Below are positions 22,046 through 25,923 of a stretch of DNA of 25,923 bases, one piece after another. Both the position numbers and the translations under genes were made by a program. The notes beneath the pieces are model-generated. The model did not search any database. It worked only from the letters and a program-made list of their open reading frames with translations, and was not told where the DNA came from. Source of the stretch: Romboutsia sp. 13368 (lineage in GTDB: Bacteria > Bacillota > Clostridia > Peptostreptococcales > Peptostreptococcaceae); NCBI RefSeq assembly GCF_018336475.1, contig NZ_CP048741.1:2439204-2465126 (forward strand), given 5' to 3'. Within the stretch, counting starts at the first letter, position 1. Each line of letters begins with the position of its first letter.

Positions 22046-23425
22046 TTATTTACCTATACAGAAGTTTGCGAATATTGTATCTAATAAATCTTCTCTTACT
22101 GTATCTCCGTTTATATATCCTAAATAATCCCATATATTTTTAAAGTCAACTTCTATAAAATCATATGGCATTCTTTGCTCTATTGCACCGATTGCATCAT
22201 TTATAGCTTCATATGCTTTGAATAATGCATCTTTATGTCTAGAGTTTGTTATCATTAAATTAGAAGAATTCTTTACGCTACCTTGATAAACCATTGCTTC
22301 TATTTTATCTTGTAATTCTTCTATACCTTGATGTTTTAAAGCCGATATTTCTATTATATCATCAGCGTTAACATACTCTTTTATTTTTTCTATTTCTATT
22401 TCAGGTTTTAAATCTATTTTATTTAAAAGTACTATAGTTTTCTTATTTTTTAAGCTTTCTAATATTTCTATATCTTCTTCAGCTAATTTTCTAGATGCAT
22501 CTAATACCATTATAACTAAATCAGCAGTGCTGAAAGATTCCCTAGATTTCTCTACGCCTATTTTTTCAACTATATCATCAGTTTCTCTTATACCTGCAGT
22601 ATCTACTATCTTTAGAGGTATACCCTTTATATTAACAAATTCTTCTATAACATCTCTTGTAGTACCCGCTATATCCGTTACTATTGCTCTATTCTCTCCT
22701 AATATAGAGTTTAATAAAGATGATTTTCCTACATTAGGCTTACCTACTATTACAGTTTTTAAGCCATCTCTAAGAATTTTACCACTTTCTGCTGTATCAT
22801 AAAGCTTTTTAATTTCCTCTCTAAGTTTATATGATTTTTCTTCTAAAGTTTGATATGTTATTTCCTCTACATCTTCTTCTGAAAAATCTATAGAAACTGT
22901 TAAGTGAGCTAAAACTTCCGTAACATTCATTCTTAATTCTTTAATTTTTTTAGCTAAACTTCCCTCTAATTGATTTTGAGCTACTTCATGAGCCATATCC
23001 GTTTTTGATTTTATAACATCTATTATAGCTTCAGCTTGAGATAAGTCTATTCTACCATTTAAGAATGCTCTTTTTGTAAACTCTCCAGCCTCAGCTAATC
23101 TTACATCTTTAGATAATATAAGTTCTAATATTTTCTTTACTGAAATAAATCCACCGTGGCAATTTATTTCTATTACATCTTCAGCAGTATATGAATTTGG
23201 GCCTTTCATATAAGCTAATAATACTTCATCTATTACTTTTTCACCATCAACGATTGTTCCATATATTAACGTTCTTGCATTATAATCTTTTATCATTTTG
23301 CCTGATTTAGATTTAAATATTGATTGGGCTACTTGTAGTGATTTTTCTCCACTAATTCTGATTATTCCTATTCCACCTTCTCCAGGTGCTGTAGCAATTG
23401 CTGCTATAGTATCATCTATAAACAA
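22046..23425 (-). CDS. mnmE: tRNA-modifying GTPase MnmE (TrmE)
   Basis: The 459-residue GTPase partners MnmG in wobble-uridine modification. The N-terminal tetrahydrofolate-binding domain starts DTIAAIATAPGEGGIGIIRISG. The helical domain is interrupted by the G domain with GKPNVGKSS (228-236), AGTTRD, DTAG (275-278) and NKID (335-338). The C-terminal FCIGK carries the catalytic-type cysteine motif C-x-GK. An upstream in-frame GTG at 23434 overlaps the AGAGGTG ribosome-binding site, so the TTG at 23425, 6 bases after it, is chosen and gives the standard 459-residue length. It follows jag, from which a terminator separates it. Confidence 0.97.
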   Translation of the reverse strand: MFIDDTIAAIATAPGEGGIGIIRISGEKSLQVAQSIFKSKSGKMIKDYNARTLIYGTIVDGEKVIDEVLLAYMKGPNSYTAEDVIEINCHGGFISVKKILELILSKDVRLAEAGEFTKRAFLNGRIDLSQAEAIIDVIKSKTDMAHEVAQNQLEGSLAKKIKELRMNVTEVLAHLTVSIDFSEEDVEEITYQTLEEKSYKLREEIKKLYDTAESGKILRDGLKTVIVGKPNVGKSSLLNSILGENRAIVTDIAGTTRDVIEEFVNIKGIPLKIVDTAGIRETDDIVEKIGVEKSRESFSTADLVIMVLDASRKLAEEDIEILESLKNKKTIVLLNKIDLKPEIEIEKIKEYVNADDIIEISALKHQGIEELQDKIEAMVYQGSVKNSSNLMITNSRHKDALFKAYEAINDAIGAIEQRMPYDFIEVDFKNIWDYLGYINGDTVREDLLDTIFANFCIGK

Positions 23426-23510
23426 ATCATTCACCTCTTAATTATAAATTTTACCTTTTCGTTACTTTTAATTGTTTCCTTAATCTTAACATTATATAAA
23501 ATAAATTGCA

Positions 23511-23540
23511 AAATTAAAACCCCCTATTATCTAGGAGGTT
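23511..23540 (-). terminator. Terminator after jag
   Basis: On the minus strand AACCTCCTA pairs with TAGGGGGTT (23532-23540 with 23518-23526, 5-base loop, one G-T pair), followed by TTAATTTT. It begins 4 bases past the jag stop. Confidence 0.75.
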
Positions 23541-23544
23541 AATT

Positions 23545-24174
23545 TTATTTTATATATTCTACTACTAATCTTCTATATGGATCCGTTCCTTCACTATAAG
23601 TACTTACAGACTTATTATTTTGTAAAGTAGAATGTATTATTCTTCTTTCATAGGGATTCATATACTCTAGCTTTTTAGTTTTCTTTGTTTTTATTACTTC
23701 TCTAGCTACTTTTTGAGCATATCTAACTAAAGATTCTTCTCTTTTAGATCTGTAGTTTTCAATATCAACAACAACTCTCATGCTAGAGTTTTTATTTATT
23801 TTGTTAAGAGCAAGTCCTGTTAATAATTGTATAGAATCTAAAGTTTCTCCTCTTCTACCAATTAAAACTGCTGCTTCTTCACCTTTTATATCAACATTTA
23901 TAACATTACCCTGTTGAGTTACATTTAAATCAGCTTTTATATTAGAATTTTTTAGTATATTTTCAACAAAGGCTTTAGCTATATCTAACTCTGTTTCTTT
24001 TTCTATAACAGTAAATTTATAAAGACCATCTTTAGCACCTAAAAATCCTAAGAAACCTTTAGATGGATTTTCTAATACTTCAACTTGTAAGTCTTCTAAT
24101 TCAACATTTAGTTGAGTAAGTGCTTTACTTATAGCCTCATCTTTAGTTTTACTTCTTATTTCTAGGCTTTTCAT
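23545..24174 (-). CDS. khpB: RNA-binding protein KhpB/Jag (EloR)
   Basis: The 209-residue protein has the Jag_N domain (1-55, with KGFLGFLGAKDGLY), a type II KH domain (about 64-140) with the GxxG loop GRRG at 106-109, and an R3H domain (about 148-208) with R177 and H181. It binds RNA, in other Firmicutes as a partner of KhpA, and affects cell elongation and division. ATG at 24174 lies 26 bases inside the 3' end of yidC. The ribosome-binding site AAGGAGGAAG is also inside yidC, so the two are translationally coupled. The rpmH-rnpA-yidD-yidC-jag order is conserved across Firmicutes. Confidence 0.95.
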   Translation of the reverse strand: MKSLEIRSKTKDEAISKALTQLNVELEDLQVEVLENPSKGFLGFLGAKDGLYKFTVIEKETELDIAKAFVENILKNSNIKADLNVTQQGNVINVDIKGEEAAVLIGRRGETLDSIQLLTGLALNKINKNSSMRVVVDIENYRSKREESLVRYAQKVAREVIKTKKTKKLEYMNPYERRIIHSTLQNNKSVSTYSEGTDPYRRLVVEYIK

Positions 24175-24847
24175 TTATTACTTCCTCCTTAGAAACAGCC
24201 AGTTTAGCTTTTAAAGGATTCATAATTAAGTAATGTTGTGCTATTGCAAACACGTTACCTATTGTCCAATATAATGTAAGACCTGCTGGGAAAGAGAATC
24301 CCCAGAATAACATCATACCTGACATAACATAAGTCATTATCTTCATAGAACCTTGTTGTTGATCTTTAGGCATCATTAATGTTTGCATTAAGAATGTAGT
24401 TGCTCCTGATAATATAGCTAATATATAATCTGGCGTAGTTAAATCTTTTATCCATAAAAAGCCTTTCGCTGCACTTGCAAATTGTGCTTGATCAGCGAAA
24501 ACTCCATATGTAACAGGTTCTCTTAATACAGAGAATAATGCAATTAATATTGGCATTTGTATTAATAAAGGTAAACATCCTGCTAATGGATTTATTTTAG
24601 CTTCTGTATATATCTTCATTATTTCTTGTTGTTGTTTTTCAGGTTTATCTTTATATTTTGTTTGTATTTCTTGTATCTTAGGCTGTATATCTTGCATTGC
24701 CTTTGTAGATTTTGTTTGCTTAATTGTAAGTGGTAGTAATAGTACTTTCACTAATACAGTAAATAATATTATTGAAAGTCCATAATTTTGAACAAGTTCA
24801 AATATTATTCTTAGGACATGTCCTAAAGCATTACTTATAATATTCAC
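24149..24847 (-). CDS. yidC: Membrane protein insertase YidC (OxaA/SpoIIIJ family)
   Basis: A 232-residue insertase of the short Gram-positive type. Membrane segments are seen at about 24-42, 92-112, 138-158 and two near 170-210. The first contains the hydrophilic-groove charge, here a lysine (K34 in FTVLVKVLLLPLTIKQ) where SpoIIIJ has arginine. The charged hairpin (about 43-85) follows. Unlike SpoIIIJ there is no lipoprotein signal: the protein begins MNIISNALGHVLRIIFELVQ. The start is GTG at 24847, 7 bases after GGGAGGT. The tail KLAVSKEEVINEKPRNKK is basic and short. It inserts proteins alone or with SecYEG. It lies 30 bases downstream of yidD. Confidence 0.96.
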   Translation of the reverse strand: MNIISNALGHVLRIIFELVQNYGLSIILFTVLVKVLLLPLTIKQTKSTKAMQDIQPKIQEIQTKYKDKPEKQQQEIMKIYTEAKINPLAGCLPLLIQMPILIALFSVLREPVTYGVFADQAQFASAAKGFLWIKDLTTPDYILAILSGATTFLMQTLMMPKDQQQGSMKIMTYVMSGMMLFWGFSFPAGLTLYWTIGNVFAIAQHYLIMNPLKAKLAVSKEEVINEKPRNKK

Positions 24848-24877
24848 TTTCTATACCTCCCAAAGTATGTGTTGTTT

Positions 24878-25129
24878 TTATTTAAGTGGATCATATCCTC
24901 CTGGATGAAAAGGATGACACTTTAATAATCGTCTTATGGTTAAATATATCCCTTTTAACGCTCCATATTTTTTTATTGCTTCAATTGAATAGTGAGAACA
25001 CGTAGGATAAAATCTACAAGTTGGTCCTTTTAAAGGAGATATAAATCTTTGGTAGAATCTCACTAAGTAGATAAGTAATTTCGATACATACCTATTAATT
25101 TCCTTTAATATAGAGTAATTTTTTTTCAA
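24878..25129 (-). CDS. yidD: Membrane protein insertion efficiency factor YidD
   Basis: The 83-residue protein has the YidD pattern: an amphipathic N-terminal helix, then RFYQRFISPLKGPTCRFYPT, CSHYSIEAIKKYG and the C-terminal HPFHPGGYDP. It helps YidC-dependent insertion at the inner face of the membrane. A TTG at 25144 overlaps the GGAGG, so the TTG at 25129, 7 bases after it, is the better start. It sits between rnpA and yidC as usual. Confidence 0.95.
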   Translation of the reverse strand: MKKNYSILKEINRYVSKLLIYLVRFYQRFISPLKGPTCRFYPTCSHYSIEAIKKYGALKGIYLTIRRLLKCHPFHPGGYDPLK

Positions 25130-25161
25130 ATTAAAGACCTCCAAGCAAAAAAATATACAAC

Positions 25162-25503
25162 TTATATTAATCCTGCTTTTTTTACAAGGTGATTCATAGA
25201 TTTTTCTATATCCTTATAATCAGCTTCTTTTATCGCTACTCTAGCTATAAATACAATATCATATCCATATTTAACGTTTGCATCAATATTTAATCTATAT
25301 GATTCTTTTATTCTTCTTCTTACTTTATTTCTATTAATAGCATTTCCTACTTTTTTAGAAACTGAAATCCCTACTCTAGTAGAGTCTGATTTATTATCTA
25401 GCATATACATTACTAAGTTTCTATTTGCAAAAGATTTGCCGTGTTTGTATACTTTTCTAAAATCAGAGTCCTTTTTTAAACCTTGGGTTCTTTTGAAGTC
25501 CAT
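25162..25503 (-). CDS. rnpA: Ribonuclease P protein component
   Basis: The 113-residue basic protein assists the RNase P RNA in maturing tRNA 5' ends. It starts MDFKRTQGLKKDSDFRKVYK and has the RNA-contact motif VGNAINRNKVRRRIKESYR, the RNR-type signature of the family. ATG at 25503 follows TGGAGGTTAAT. An in-frame GTG six codons upstream has no site of its own. It follows rpmH, with a terminator-like hairpin between the two that probably lowers rnpA expression relative to rpmH. Confidence 0.96.
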   Translation of the reverse strand: MDFKRTQGLKKDSDFRKVYKHGKSFANRNLVMYMLDNKSDSTRVGISVSKKVGNAINRNKVRRRIKESYRLNIDANVKYGYDIVFIARVAIKEADYKDIEKSMNHLVKKAGLI

Positions 25504-25545
25504 ATTAACCTCCATAAACACAGCTTTTAATTATATTTTCTACAC

Positions 25546-25573
25546 AAAAAGGCCACTTAATAGCGGCCTTTTT
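25546..25573 (-). terminator. Terminator or attenuator between rpmH and rnpA
   Basis: The stem AAAAAGGCC/GGCCTTTTT (25546-25554 with 25565-25573, 10-base loop) begins 6 bases past the rpmH stop and ends in T5 on the minus strand. rnpA has no evident promoter of its own, so partial read-through is likely. Confidence 0.8.
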
Positions 25574-25578
25574 AATTA

Positions 25579-25713
25579 TTAATGAGTTAATCTATTTCTT
25601 CCTTTAGCTCTTCTTCTCTTTAACACGTTTCTTCCGTTAGAAGTTTTCATTCTCTTTCTGAAACCATGCTCTTTCTTTCTTTGTCTTTTCTTTGGCTGAT
25701 AAGTTCTTTTCAT
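25579..25713 (-). CDS. rpmH: 50S ribosomal protein L34 (bL34)
   Basis: The 44-residue, highly basic protein reads MKRTYQPKKRQRKKEHGF, then RKRMKTSNGRNVLKRRRAKG, and ends RNRLTH. It is complete and matches bL34. AAAGGCGGTG lies upstream of ATG at 25713. It is the first gene left of the origin and is driven by a near-consensus promoter. Confidence 0.97.
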   Translation of the reverse strand: MKRTYQPKKRQRKKEHGFRKRMKTSNGRNVLKRRRAKGRNRLTH

Positions 25714-25792
25714 CGTATTACACCGCCTTTCAGATTTGTTTTCCGTTTATAAAAATAATAACTTTACCCTCAAAGTAAACATAACACATACA

Positions 25793-25821
25793 ATTATAAA
25801 TGCTTTTATATTTGTTGTCAA
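25793..25821 (-). promoter_or_regulatory. Sigma-A-type promoter of rpmH
   Basis: A perfect TTGACA (25816-25821) and a perfect TATAAT (25793-25798) are separated by exactly 17 bases on the minus strand. This leaves a leader of about 70 bases before rpmH. Confidence 0.92.
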
Positions 25822-25923
25822 CGAGTTTTTGGAACAGATGAATAACTAATTTACTATTAATCTAGTATTGTATTTTTATAAGTTTAATATAACTATTATC
25901 AACATATTAACTATTATCAACAT
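25822..25923. other. Edge of the replication origin region with two DnaA-box variants
   Basis: TTATCAACA occurs at 25896-25904 and 25914-25922, each inside a 13-base unit CTATTATCAACAT repeated at an 18-base pitch. Each differs from the consensus DnaA box TTATCCACA at one position. rpmH pointing away from such repeats is the classic layout of the rpmH-dnaA origin. dnaA itself would lie beyond the right edge and is not seen. Confidence 0.7.

Noticed and set aside
1..25923. CRISPR array, insertion sequence, prophage or rRNA operon
   Set aside because: No regularly spaced direct repeats, transposase, phage gene or rRNA-like GC-rich block was found. The tRNA cluster shows no adjacent integrase or duplicated tRNA end.

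Overview
The window is a strongly AT-rich stretch of core chromosome that ends at the replication origin of a low-GC Firmicute. The gene order rpmH-rnpA-yidD-yidC-jag-mnmE-mnmG-rsmG-noc-parA-parB, followed by rpsF-ssb-rpsR, yybS-gdpP-rplI-dnaB, purA and a DnaD-like/helicase-loader pair, matches what I recall of Clostridioides difficile and other Peptostreptococcaceae. A selenium-utilisation trio (cysteine-desulfurase-like enzyme, YedF, DUF3343) also fits an anaerobic clostridium. I cannot name the species. No IS element, prophage, CRISPR array or rRNA gene was seen.

Layout, left to right. 1-121: start of an exported or membrane protein running off the left edge. 236-2292: rightward pair for a DnaD-like primosomal protein and an AAA+ helicase loader, closed by a terminator on the stop codon. 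2411-2830: leftward tRNA cluster (order of transcription Lys-Glu-Val-Asp-Thr) with its own promoter and terminator. 3221-4853: purA and an unknown small gene. 4930-5060: a cluster of DnaA-box-like 9-mers. 5069-10151: leftward operon MazG-like, yybS, gdpP, rplI, dnaB, from tandem extended -10 promoters. 10246-11360: rpsF-ssb-rpsR with a strong promoter and a structured leader. 11398-11490: possible CcmD-like micro-ORF. 11536-16691: PLP aminotransferase, DUF951, DUF3343, yedF, an HTH-TPR regulator and a cysteine-desulfurase-like gene. 16713-19206: parB, parA, noc. 19379-25713: rsmG, mnmG, mnmE, jag, yidC, yidD, rnpA, rpmH. 25714-25923: rpmH promoter and the edge of oriC with two DnaA-box variants. 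Almost everything right of 3.2 kb is on the minus strand, so transcription runs away from the origin and with the fork.

Functionally the window joins replication initiation and fork assembly (DnaB, loader, DnaD-like, SSB, DnaA-box sites), chromosome segregation (ParA, ParB, Noc, a parS-like palindrome), translation and RNA modification (bL34, bS6, bS18, bL9, MnmE/MnmG, RsmG, tRNAs, RNase P protein), membrane protein insertion (YidC, YidD, KhpB/Jag), c-di-AMP turnover (GdpP) and sulfur/selenium transfer. Most genes are ordinary housekeeping genes. The less expected points are the DnaA-box cluster behind dnaB, the parS-like palindrome in the mnmG leader, mutually exclusive hairpins between noc and parA, a Noc without the Bacillus-type membrane-targeting N-terminus, the split selenium cluster around an HTH-TPR regulator, and the CcmD-like micro-ORF. 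Several starts were chosen by ribosome-binding-site position (dnaB, mnmE, yidD, rnpA, rpsR, yedF, the TPR regulator and the small gene at 4542).
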